Source: Pseudomonas sp. NFIX28 (GTDB taxonomy: Bacteria > Pseudomonadota > Gammaproteobacteria > Pseudomonadales > Pseudomonadaceae). Taken from it: a stretch of DNA of 57,156 nucleotides. Location of the stretch: assembly GCF_900107395.1 (NCBI RefSeq), contig NZ_FNPW01000001.1:1-57156 (forward strand), given 5' to 3'. The notes below the pieces were generated by a model. The model saw only the letters and a program-made list of their open reading frames with translations. It did no database searches and was not told the DNA's origin. Positions 16,733 through 24,152 of the stretch are shown piece by piece. How positions within the stretch are numbered: position 1 is the first letter of the stretch; the number at the start of each line of letters is the position of its first letter. A program made the translations under genes and the position numbers.

Positions 16733-17221
16733 TCACACCTTGACGTTTTGGCGGATGTTCCAGCCGTACTTGACCGGGCCGCCGTCCTTGGAACCGTCCT
16801 GCTTCTGCGGTTGGTAGTCGACCAGCACCTGGCCGAAATTCAGCGCGATGTTTTCGGTCAGGCGATCCGCGCCGCCGCTGCCGCCGGTGCCGATCGAAGA
16901 CACCAGGACCTCCTTGAGGGTGATGGTCAGGTACTCGACCGGATCGTCGCCGCCGGCCTTGCGCACCGTCAGCTTGGCCTCGTCGTAATGCTTGCCGCTG
17001 GAGCAGGCCATCATCAGGTTGGGGGAGGATTTATCCACCCACTTGGTCAACGTCAGGTCATGGATATTGACCTTGCCGGCACCGCCGCCACCGCCCACAT
17101 GCATGTTGCCGGACTGGGCCATGGCCCAGCTCCAGGAGAGCACGTCGATCTCCTCCTTGTGGTTCTTGTCCTGGGACTCGCCCTTGACGTCGCCGATCTT
17201 GATAAACATATCAACAGCCAT
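16733..17221 (-). CDS. hcp: Hcp, T6SS inner-tube protein
   Basis: 162 aa, very close in pattern and length to P. aeruginosa Hcp1: MAVDMFIKIGDVKGES at the start, SSGKHYDEAKLTVRKAGG, EYLTITLKEVLVSS, GGSGG and the end GPVKYGWNIRQNVKV. It forms hexameric rings and can chaperone small effectors such as the amidase encoded next to it. The second ATG of ATGATG is taken because GGAGG lies 4 nt upstream. A 6-bp hairpin lies just before the ribosome site. Confidence 0.98.
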   Translation of the reverse strand: MAVDMFIKIGDVKGESQDKNHKEEIDVLSWSWAMAQSGNMHVGGGGGAGKVNIHDLTLTKWVDKSSPNLMMACSSGKHYDEAKLTVRKAGGDDPVEYLTITLKEVLVSSIGTGGSGGADRLTENIALNFGQVLVDYQPQKQDGSKDGGPVKYGWNIRQNVKV

Positions 17222-17224
17222 CAT

Positions 17225-17234
17225 GCCTCCTTGA
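17225..17234 (-). promoter_or_regulatory. Predicted RsmA/RsmE binding site overlapping the hcp Shine-Dalgarno
   Basis: On the minus strand the sequence is TCAAGGAGGC. Against the consensus (A/U)CANGGANG(U/A) only the last base differs. The site covers the ribosome site of hcp and lies directly 3' of a hairpin. Binding would block translation, in line with Rsm repression of H1-T6SS in P. aeruginosa (established); this particular site is a prediction. Confidence 0.45.
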
Positions 17235-17249
17235 GTGGTCTACACCACT
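17234..17249 (-). other. Hairpin 5' of the hcp ribosome binding site
   Basis: Minus strand AGTGGT-GTAG-ACCACT: a perfect 6-bp stem with a 4-nt loop in the tssC-hcp gap, ending where the AAGGAGG begins. It has no U-tract, so it is not an intrinsic terminator. It could mark an mRNA processing or protection end giving extra hcp transcript, or present the adjacent GGA for Rsm binding. Confidence 0.45.
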
Positions 17250-17318
17250 GTGCTCCAGCGATTGGCCACGCTGTGTTGCAGTGCACCCGCCACCACGGCG
17301 AGTGCCACCGGGGATGGA

Positions 17319-18812
17319 TCAAACCGCCTTGGCGGATGGAAGTTTGGATACCAGCCGCAGCGATACCGTGAGCCCTTCGAGTTGGTAGTGCGGGCGCAGG
17401 TAGAACTTCGAGCTGTAGTAACCGGGATTGCCCTCGACCTCTTCGACCACCACCTCCGCCGCGGCCAAGGGGTGTTGCGCCTTGGTGGTTTCGGTGGAGT
17501 GGGCCGGGTCGCCGTCCACGTAATTGAGAATCCAGTTCTGCAGCCAGCGCTGCATGTCGTCCTTTTCCTTGAACGAGCCGATCTTGTCGCGAACGATGCA
17601 CTTCAGGTAATGGGCGAAGCGGCAGGTGGCGAACAGGTAGGGCAGGCGTGCCGCCAGGTTGGCGTTGGCGGTGGCGTCGGGGTCGTCATATTCGGCCGGC
17701 TTCTGCAGCGATTGCGCGCCGATGAAGGCGGCGAGGTCGGTGTTCTTCTTGTGCAGCAGCGGCATGAAACCGTTCTTCGCCAGCTCCGCCTCGCGCCGGT
17801 CGGCGATGGCGATTTCGGTCGGGCACTTCATGTCCACGCCACCGTCGTCGGTCGGGAAGGTGTGCGTCGGCAGGTTCGGCACCTCGCCGCCGGACTCCAC
17901 GCCGCGAATCCGCGAGCACCAGCCATAGAGCTTGAACGAGCGGTTGATGTTCACCGCCATGGCATAGGCCGAGTTGGCCCAGGTGTACTTGGAGCTGTCG
18001 GCGCCGTTGGTTTCCTCCTCGAAGGCGAAGGCATCCACCGGGTCGGTCTTGGCGCCGTAGGGCAGGCGGGCGAGGAAGCGCGGCATGGTCAGGCCGATAT
18101 AGCGCGAATCCTCGGAATCGCGCAGCGAACGCCAGGCAGCGTATTCCGGCGTGGTGAAGATCTTGGTCAGGTCGCGCGGGTTGGACAGCTCCTGCCAGGA
18201 GCCCATGCCCATCACCGTCGGCGAGGCCGCGCTGATGAAGGGCGCATGCATGGCCGCGCAGACCTTGGCCAGCTCGCCGAGCAGCTCGACGTCCGGCGAC
18301 GACTGGTCGAAGTAGTAATCGCCCACCAGGCAGCCGAACGGCTCGCCGCCGAACTGGCCGTATTCCTCTTCGTACATTTTCTTGAAGATCGGGCTCTGGT
18401 CCCAGGCGGTGCCCTTGAACTTCTTCAGGGTCTTGTGCAGGTCGCCCTTGGCGATGCTCATCACGCGGATCTTCAGTTGCTCGTCGGTTTCCGTGTTGTT
18501 GACCAGGTAGTTGAGGCCGCGCCAGGCGCTTTCCAGTTGCTGGAAGTCGGCGTGATGCATGATCAGGTTGACCTGCGCGGTGAGCTTGGCGTCGATCGCG
18601 GCGATGATCGATTCGATGGATTTGATCGCGTCGTTGGAGATCAGCTCGGTCTTGCTCAGGACCTGCTCGGCCAGGGTGCGCACGGCGCTTTCCACCGCCT
18701 CGCGGGCGTGCTCGGTCTTGGGTTTGAACTCTTGCAGGAGCAGGGCGGCGAAGTCGCTCGGTGCGGTCGCGGCGTCTGCCTGGGCCTGCGGGTCTTTCAT
18801 CAATTCGGCCAT
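17319..18812 (-). CDS. tssC: T6SS sheath protein TssC (VipB/HsiC1)
   Basis: 497 aa. Typical landmarks are DFQQLESAWRGLNYLVNNTE, IFKKMYEEEYGQFGGEPFG, ADYYFDQ-like VGDYYFDQSSPDV, PRFLARLPYGAKTDPVDAFA-FEEE, and the C-terminal EVEGNPGYYSSKFYLRPHYQ. It is the large sheath subunit that pairs with TssB. The ATG at 18812 (MAELMKDPQAQ) has AGAGG 9 nt upstream; an in-frame ATG at 18821 directly abuts that site and is less likely. The gene follows tssB with a short gap. Confidence 0.97.
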   Translation of the reverse strand: MAELMKDPQAQADAATAPSDFAALLLQEFKPKTEHAREAVESAVRTLAEQVLSKTELISNDAIKSIESIIAAIDAKLTAQVNLIMHHADFQQLESAWRGLNYLVNNTETDEQLKIRVMSIAKGDLHKTLKKFKGTAWDQSPIFKKMYEEEYGQFGGEPFGCLVGDYYFDQSSPDVELLGELAKVCAAMHAPFISAASPTVMGMGSWQELSNPRDLTKIFTTPEYAAWRSLRDSEDSRYIGLTMPRFLARLPYGAKTDPVDAFAFEEETNGADSSKYTWANSAYAMAVNINRSFKLYGWCSRIRGVESGGEVPNLPTHTFPTDDGGVDMKCPTEIAIADRREAELAKNGFMPLLHKKNTDLAAFIGAQSLQKPAEYDDPDATANANLAARLPYLFATCRFAHYLKCIVRDKIGSFKEKDDMQRWLQNWILNYVDGDPAHSTETTKAQHPLAAAEVVVEEVEGNPGYYSSKFYLRPHYQLEGLTVSLRLVSKLPSAKAV

Positions 18813-18827
18813 GGTCTGCATCCTCTG

Positions 18828-19343
18828 TCAGGCTTGCGGCTCGGGTTCGGTCGGTTTTGGCGCGCTGGCCAATGCCTGCAACAGCGCGGGGTCCTTGATC
18901 GCCTTCATGATCATGTCCTCGGCGCCGGTCTTGCCGTCCATGTAGGTCAGCAGATTGGCCAGCTGGGTGCGGGCTTCGAGCAGTTGGTTGAGGGCATCGA
19001 CCTTGCGCGCCACCGCGGCCGGGCTGAAGTCGTCCATGCTCTCGAACGTGATGTCCAGGCTCAGGTTGCCTTCACCGGTCAGGGCATTGGGCACATTGAA
19101 CGCCACCCGCGGTTTCATCGCCTTGAGCCGCGAGTCGAAGTTGTCGACATCGATCTCCAGGAACTTGCGGTCGGCCACCGCCGGCAGCGGTTCGGCGGGC
19201 TTGCCGACAAGGTCGGCCATCACCCCCATGACGAAGGGCAATTGCACCTTCTTCTCGGCACCGTAAAGCTCTACGTCGTACTCGATCTGCACCCGGGGAG
19301 CACGGTTACGGGCGATGAATTTCTGGCTGCTGGTGTTAGCCAT
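18828..19343 (-). CDS. tssB: T6SS sheath protein TssB (VipA/HsiB1)
   Basis: 171 aa with the family start MANTSSQKFIARNRAPRVQI and EYDVELYGAEKKVQLPFVMG, then KFLEIDVDNFDSRLKAMKPR and LTFESMDDFSPAAVARKV-like text. It is the small sheath subunit; with TssC it makes the contractile sheath. AGGAGG lies 5 nt before the ATG. TagJ, which binds TssB in the H1 system, has no gene in this cluster. Confidence 0.97.
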   Translation of the reverse strand: MANTSSQKFIARNRAPRVQIEYDVELYGAEKKVQLPFVMGVMADLVGKPAEPLPAVADRKFLEIDVDNFDSRLKAMKPRVAFNVPNALTGEGNLSLDITFESMDDFSPAAVARKVDALNQLLEARTQLANLLTYMDGKTGAEDMIMKAIKDPALLQALASAPKPTEPEPQA

Positions 19344-19398
19344 TTTTCCTCCTGCGCTGCCTATGCGGCTGTGTTGGATGGGCGTCGGTTAAGCGTTC

Positions 19399-20445
19399 TC
19401 ACTCGGACTGTTCACCTTCAGGCCCGCGCAATTTTTCGAACTGGGAAAAGCCGTCCGGAATCAGGTTGCTCACGATGGTGGCGAAATCCGCGCTGACCAG
19501 GCTTTTGGCGCGGCTCAAGAGCACTGGCACCGGGCTTGAGGGCTCGTGCCTGACGTAGTAACCGAGGATGCGGTCGAGGCTGCGCAGCACATCGTCGCGG
19601 CTGACGATTTCGCCAGCGATGCGCGGCGCGGCGGCGACGGGGGCAGTGGACATGGCTGTATCGACAGGCTCGCCGGCCTGCGCGGCAGCGCTGGAAACAC
19701 CCGGTTGCGGGGCGTGCTCGGCGATGATTTGCACGGCATGCCGAAGCAGTTGCTTGATCGTGCCCAGGTCCGCGCCGCGCGCGGAGCCGACCCGTTCGTT
19801 GACCTCGCGCTCTATGGTCAACAGCGTGCCATGGGCATCGTTCAGGGCGGCGCGGCAGGCCTCGAGCTGTTCGCCCGCGCAGTCCTGAAAGGCCGCGCCG
19901 AGCTGGTCCGGGCTGAGGCTTTCACTGGCGAAGCGTTGCAAGCCGGCGGCATTCAGCGCGGCCCGCAGGCCGATGCTGCCAAATGCCCGCGAGCTGATCA
20001 GCGGCATGCTCCAGAGCAGGCGAATGACCGGCTCGGCGTTGAGGCCGGCGACGGCGTTGATCCGAAAAGTGGGGTCATTGCCGTCCTCTGCATCCAGCTT
20101 GGGATGCAGGTCGTCCCAATACTGCGCGAGCAACTGCTGGATCAGCTGCAACCCTTGCACCAGGCCGGGCAAGCCTTGCAGGGCAATGGCGCTTTGCAGG
20201 AAGTAGTTGGCGATGCGCAGGTCTTTGCTGCGCGTGAACAGCTCGACGCAGAGGTCGCGGACCTGGCGCCATTCCGGCGGCGTGGCGGGTAACACGGCAT
20301 CGCCCATCTGCCGTTCGGGCTGGCCTTGCGCGGCGCGTTCAAGCTCGAGAAAGGCGGTGTCGTACTCGAGGTCGCCGCCACAGGGGGAGTCAGGGGAAAT
20401 GGTTTCCAACAAACGCTGTACATCCATCACGGACGTGATCTCCAT
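19399..20445 (-). CDS. tssA: T6SS protein TssA (ImpA family)
   Basis: 348 aa. The ImpA N-terminal domain is clear: LLETISPDSPCGGDLEYDTA-FLELERAAQGQPERQMGDAV, then EWRQVRDLCVELFTRSKDLR and YWDDLHPKLDAEDGNDPTFR. The C-terminal half has the helical stack and the final LVSADFATIVSNLIPDGFSQ-FEKLRG typical of short TssA. It caps or organises the sheath and baseplate. No good ribosome site precedes the first ATG; an ATG at 20427 (MDVQRLLETI), with GGAG upstream, is an alternative start. First gene of the leftward operon. Confidence 0.93.
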   Translation of the reverse strand: MEITSVMDVQRLLETISPDSPCGGDLEYDTAFLELERAAQGQPERQMGDAVLPATPPEWRQVRDLCVELFTRSKDLRIANYFLQSAIALQGLPGLVQGLQLIQQLLAQYWDDLHPKLDAEDGNDPTFRINAVAGLNAEPVIRLLWSMPLISSRAFGSIGLRAALNAAGLQRFASESLSPDQLGAAFQDCAGEQLEACRAALNDAHGTLLTIEREVNERVGSARGADLGTIKQLLRHAVQIIAEHAPQPGVSSAAAQAGEPVDTAMSTAPVAAAPRIAGEIVSRDDVLRSLDRILGYYVRHEPSSPVPVLLSRAKSLVSADFATIVSNLIPDGFSQFEKLRGPEGEQSE

Positions 20446-20551
20446 ATCGGCCCGGCAATCGACGCCCGGTCAGGGTGAGCGCACGACTAAATCCCTTTTC
20501 CTGCGGATAAGTGTTCTATCCAGAGCCACTGTTTGGCGTCATTTCTGAATT

Positions 20552-20590
20552 CAACAATTGACCTGAAGTTTTAGCTCAGTTCAATTGTTG
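20552..20590. promoter_or_regulatory. 39-bp dyad in the tssA-fha promoter region
   Basis: CAACAATTGACCTGA (20552-20566) and TCAGTTCAATTGTTG (20576-20590) are inverted copies: 10 paired bases, one mismatch, then 4 more pairs, around a 9-nt centre (AGTTTTAGC). There is no U-tract on either side, so it is more like an operator or a leader hairpin than a terminator. The binding factor is unknown. Confidence 0.6.
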
Positions 20591-20789
20591 TCAAGAAACT
20601 CTCCGACCAGTGGGGAACATGTTTGAAGATAGGCGGTCGCAGGCCGGTTTTTTAGTTTCTTTTGTTATAGGGGTTATTTGAAAAAATCGAATATAAGCGC
20701 AGGAACTTTGGCGACACCGAAATCTTTTAGGGGGCTATACTCGGTTTGCACTCGCTGGCATACAAGCGGTTGTTATTGAGCAATACCGT

Positions 20790-20799
20790 ACAAGGAGTT
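20790..20799 (+). promoter_or_regulatory. Predicted RsmA/RsmE site at the fha Shine-Dalgarno
   Basis: ACAAGGAGTT differs at one fixed position from (A/U)CANGGANG(U/A) and contains the fha ribosome site. fha1 mRNA is a known Rsm-controlled message in P. aeruginosa; here the site is a sequence prediction. Confidence 0.5.
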
Positions 20800-20802
20800 C
20801 TA

Positions 20803-22215
20803 ATGCCGCTGCGTTTGACAATCACCAGTTATCACAAGCTGACTCCCGGCCAACGCGCGGAGTTCGAGCTTGATCGCGGTGAGCTGAAAATCGGCCGCAA
20901 CCCCGAGAACGACTGGATACTTCCAGACCCGGAGCGCCTGGTGTCCGGCCAGCATTGCGTCATTCAACTGCGTGACGGCACCTACTACCTGACCGACACC
21001 AGCACCAATGGCGTACAGCTGGTGAATACCGGCGTGCGCATGCACCGCGGCAACAGCGAACCCTTGCGCGACGGCGAACTGTTGCGCGTCGGCGAGTACG
21101 ACATCCTGGTGCAGATCAACGGCGCGCCACAGATCGTCAACGACGCACCCGGGATGAGCGATCCCTTTACCGGCTTCGATGCGCTGCTCAAGCGCCAGGC
21201 GGCCGGCGAGATTCCCGGCGCAGCGGCGGCGCCCCCCGGCAGGGTACAGATTCACGCGGGCGGTTCATCCCTGGACACCAAGCCCGACCTGTTCGATTTT
21301 CTCGCGTCCCCGGCCGTTCCCCCTCCGGCCCAGGCCGACCACGTGCCGCCCGAACGCCATGATTTTCGCCCGCCTGAGCCACAACGCCCGAGCGCGCCTG
21401 CGGCCAGCGAAACCGGCGCGGCACCGGCGATCCCGGCGGATTGGGACCCCTTCGCCGAGCTGGGCGCACGTCCGGCGCCGGTGGCGCCGGCCACTGTGCA
21501 AGCCACCACGCAGGCCCAGCCGCAACCATTGCCAGCGGCATCGGAGAATATTCCCGGCAGCGCACCCGAACCGGCCGTGCAACGGGCCGCGGTTGCGCCT
21601 GCGGCGCCGGCAAGCGGGGGCGACAATGAGCAGGTGCTGGAAGCCTTTCTCAGGGGCGCGGGGCTCGAACAATTGCGTATCGACAGAGGCGAAACCCGCG
21701 CGCAAATGGAGGCCATCGGCCGCAGCTACCGGCATATGGTCGAGGGGTTGATCGAGGTGCTGCGCGCCCGTGCCAGCCTCAAGGGTGAGTTCCGCATGAC
21801 CCAGACCATGATCCGCCCGGTGGAGAACAACCCCCTCAAATTCGCCCCCAATGTCGATGAGGCGCTGCTGTTATTGCTGCGTTCCGGCAACCAGGCCTTC
21901 ATGCCGGCCGACCAGGCGATCAAGGAAAGCTTCGACGACCTGAAAGCGCATCAACTGGCGGTCATGGCGGGCGTGCAAGCCTCGATCAAACACCTGCTCG
22001 AGCGTTTTCAGCCAGCGGTACTGGAAGCGCGTTTAAGTCAACCTTCGGCTATTGGCGCTTTGCTGCCCGGTAGACGTCAAGCGCAATACTGGGAGTTGTT
22101 CACGGAACTCTATGCGAGCATTTCCAGGGAGGCCGAAGATGATTTCGAGGATTTGTTCGGGCGCGAATTCAGTCGTGCCTATGAAGAGCAAAATATCAAG
22201 TTGCGAAAAGGCTGA
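20803..22215 (+). CDS. fha: Fha (TagH), FHA-domain T6SS regulator/scaffold
   Basis: 470 aa. Residues about 5-105 form an FHA domain (KIGRNPENDWILPDPERLVS, GQHCVIQLRDGTYYLTDTST-NG) that binds phosphothreonine. A Pro/Ala-rich linker (about 130-280) is followed by the TagH/ImpI C-terminal domain (GETRAQMEAIGRSYRHMVEG, REAEDDFEDLFGREFSRAYE at the end). In the H1 system PpkA phosphorylates Fha and PppA reverses this, switching on assembly. The ATG at 20803 has AAGGAG 5 nt upstream; the earlier in-frame ATG at 20746 lies in the promoter region. First gene of the rightward operon. Confidence 0.95.
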   Translation: MPLRLTITSYHKLTPGQRAEFELDRGELKIGRNPENDWILPDPERLVSGQHCVIQLRDGTYYLTDTSTNGVQLVNTGVRMHRGNSEPLRDGELLRVGEYDILVQINGAPQIVNDAPGMSDPFTGFDALLKRQAAGEIPGAAAAPPGRVQIHAGGSSLDTKPDLFDFLASPAVPPPAQADHVPPERHDFRPPEPQRPSAPAASETGAAPAIPADWDPFAELGARPAPVAPATVQATTQAQPQPLPAASENIPGSAPEPAVQRAAVAPAAPASGGDNEQVLEAFLRGAGLEQLRIDRGETRAQMEAIGRSYRHMVEGLIEVLRARASLKGEFRMTQTMIRPVENNPLKFAPNVDEALLLLLRSGNQAFMPADQAIKESFDDLKAHQLAVMAGVQASIKHLLERFQPAVLEARLSQPSAIGALLPGRRQAQYWELFTELYASISREAEDDFEDLFGREFSRAYEEQNIKLRKG

Positions 22216-22308
22216 GCGCCATCGGTTAGTTGCATAAAGGCTAATGGCTACTAAATAGTGAGTTGATCTTGTTGGGCGATCGGTAGTTTCGATTTGGAAT
22301 AATAAGCG

Positions 22309-22318
22309 TCATGGAGGA
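22309..22318 (+). promoter_or_regulatory. Predicted RsmA/RsmE site at the tssJ Shine-Dalgarno
   Basis: TCATGGAGGA matches (A/U)CANGGANG(U/A) at every fixed position and contains the GGAGG that serves the tssJ ATG at 22323. This is the best of three such matches found at T6SS ribosome sites in the window. Confidence 0.5.
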
Positions 22319-22322
22319 CGAC

Positions 22323-22790
22323 ATGCCAAAGTTCTTGTTGTTCGCAACAGTACTACTGCTGACTGCCTGTGCTTCGAGTCCGCCGCCGCCTACTCCTACT
22401 GTCGTGGTCATGCATATCCAGGCCGCTGCCGATCTGAATCTTTCGGCGGGCGGCCAGGCGACGCCGGTGCGGGTGCGTTTGTATGAGTTGAAGAGCGGTG
22501 GAGCTTTCAGCCGCGCCGACTATTTCTCCCTGGTGAATGCCACCGGCGCGACCTTGTCCGCGGACCTGGTGGCGCAGGACGAATTGCTCATCCAGCCGGG
22601 TCAACGGCTGACCCTGGAGCGCACGCTCGACGAGCAGAGCCGTTTGCTCGGCCTGGTGGTGTCCTACCGTGAACTGGACAGCGCCGTGTGGCGCCAGATG
22701 GTCAATATCCCGAGCAATGAAACCACGCCATTGACGGTTTCCCTGAAGGCCAGGGCGATCAGCGCGGCAGCCACGAAACCTGCGAACTAG
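22323..22790 (+). CDS. tssJ: T6SS outer-membrane lipoprotein TssJ
   Basis: 155 aa. Lipoprotein signal MPKFLLFATVLLLTA with Cys16; Ala at +2 fits the outer membrane. The mature domain has the transthyretin-like TssJ pattern: VVVMHIQAAADLNLSAGGQA, TPVRVRLYELKSGGAFSRAD-YFSLV, LSADLVAQDELLIQPGQ. It anchors the TssJLM complex and binds the TssM C-terminus. The ATG at 22323 is chosen over 22311 for its GGAGG at 5 nt. The gene lies 107 nt after fha, followed by tssK. Confidence 0.94.
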   Translation: MPKFLLFATVLLLTACASSPPPPTPTVVVMHIQAAADLNLSAGGQATPVRVRLYELKSGGAFSRADYFSLVNATGATLSADLVAQDELLIQPGQRLTLERTLDEQSRLLGLVVSYRELDSAVWRQMVNIPSNETTPLTVSLKARAISAAATKPAN

Positions 22791-22811
22791 TCCTGTCGAG
22801 GAAGCCAGCCC

Positions 22812-24146
22812 ATGTCCTGGAATAACCGTGTGGTGTGGTCCGAAGGAATGTTTCTGCGGCCGCAGCATCTCCAGCAGCATGATCGCTATATGGAAGCCCT
22901 GATCGATGGCCGTTGCCGCCCGTTGAGCGCCGGCGGCTGGGGGTTCTCCGAGCTGCGCATCGACGAGTCCCTGCTCGGCCAGGGCAAGGTGGCGATTGTC
23001 AGCGCGCGCGGGGTGCTACCCGATGGCACGCCTTTCGACATTCCCGGCGACGATCTGCCGCCGCCGCCACTGAACGTCAACGACAACCTGCGCGATGCGC
23101 AGGTCTTCCTCGGTTTGCCGCTCAAGCGTGCCGGCAGCCGCGACACCGTGGGGGAGGGCGAAGCTCCGGGCGGTGCGCGCTATATCAGCCAGGTGCGTGA
23201 GGTGCGCGATGACAACGCGGCCTTCGAGAGCCGGGCATCGCTGGCGATCGGCGGCAAAGCCCTGCGCCTGCTGACCGAGCGCGACGGCCTCGGCGAATAT
23301 GCCTGCCTCGGTTTGCTCCGGGTCCTGGAAAAACGCGCGGACAATGCCGTGCAACTGGACGACGACTATATTGCGCCGCTGCTCGATGTGGCCGCCTCCA
23401 GCGTGCTGGCGGCCTTTCGTAGCGAGCTGCAAGGGTTGTTGCACCAGCGCGGCGAGGCCCTGGCCGGTCGGGTGGTGGCCTCGGGGGCCGGCGGCGCCTC
23501 GGAGATCGCCGACTTTCTGCTGCTGCAACTGGTCAATCGCGCCGAGCCCTTGCTCAGCCACCTGGCCCGGTTGAGTCCCTTGCACCCGCAGGACTTCTAC
23601 CGCGAGGCGGTCTGCCTGGCGGGGGAGTTCGCCACCTTTTCCACTGCCGGGCGTCGCCCCAGCGACTACCCGGCCTATGCCCACGACGACCTGGCGAGCA
23701 GCTTCGCCCCGGTGATGCATGACCTGCGGCAAGCCTTGTCGATGGTCATCGATACCCGCGCCACGCCGATTCCCATCGTCGAGAAATCCTACGGCGTGCA
23801 TGTGGCGATGCTGGCCGACAAGAGCTTGCTGGAAATGGCCAGCTTCATCCTGGTGGTGCGGGCCGAGGTACCGGCCGAAACCCTGCGCACGCATTTCCCC
23901 CAGCAGGCCAAGATCGGCTCGGTGGAACACATCCGCGACCTGGTCAATCTGCAGTTGCCCGGCATCGCCTTGCTGTCCATGCCGGTGGCGCCGCGGCAGA
24001 TTCCCTATCACGCAGGTTCAAGCTACTTCGAACTGGACCGTGGCAGCGAACACTGGAAGCAGTTGACCCACTCAGGGGGATTCGCCTTTCACATTGCCGG
24101 CCAGTTCCCGGGCCTGAACCTGGCCTTTTGGGCCATCCGAGGATAG
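22812..24146 (+). CDS. tssK: T6SS baseplate protein TssK
   Basis: 444 aa. Family landmarks are NRVVWSEGMFLRPQHLQQHD at the start, the central LTERDGLGEYACLGLLRV, SLLEMASFILVVRAEVP, and the C-terminal HAGSSYFELDRGSEHWKQLT followed by GGFAFHIAGQFPGLNLAFWA. It links the baseplate to TssL/TssM in the membrane. Normal length. Six nt separate it from tssL. Confidence 0.96.
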   Translation: MSWNNRVVWSEGMFLRPQHLQQHDRYMEALIDGRCRPLSAGGWGFSELRIDESLLGQGKVAIVSARGVLPDGTPFDIPGDDLPPPPLNVNDNLRDAQVFLGLPLKRAGSRDTVGEGEAPGGARYISQVREVRDDNAAFESRASLAIGGKALRLLTERDGLGEYACLGLLRVLEKRADNAVQLDDDYIAPLLDVAASSVLAAFRSELQGLLHQRGEALAGRVVASGAGGASEIADFLLLQLVNRAEPLLSHLARLSPLHPQDFYREAVCLAGEFATFSTAGRRPSDYPAYAHDDLASSFAPVMHDLRQALSMVIDTRATPIPIVEKSYGVHVAMLADKSLLEMASFILVVRAEVPAETLRTHFPQQAKIGSVEHIRDLVNLQLPGIALLSMPVAPRQIPYHAGSSYFELDRGSEHWKQLTHSGGFAFHIAGQFPGLNLAFWAIRG

Positions 24147-24152
24147 TTCGTC

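Larger units (their letters stand above)
20446..20802. other. Divergent tssA-fha intergenic promoter region
   Basis: 357 nt between the two T6SS operons, distinctly AT-rich from 20500 to 20740. It should hold both promoters. A TATACT at 20736-20741 could be a -10 for fha but its -35 is poor, so I do not call it. It contains a large dyad at 20552-20590 and an Rsm-like site at the fha ribosome site. No sigma-54 consensus was found on a read of both strands. Confidence 0.7.

Noticed and set aside
20446..20802. Sigma-54 promoter for the T6SS operons
   Set aside because: No TGGCAC-N5-TTGC-like match on either strand in the divergent region.
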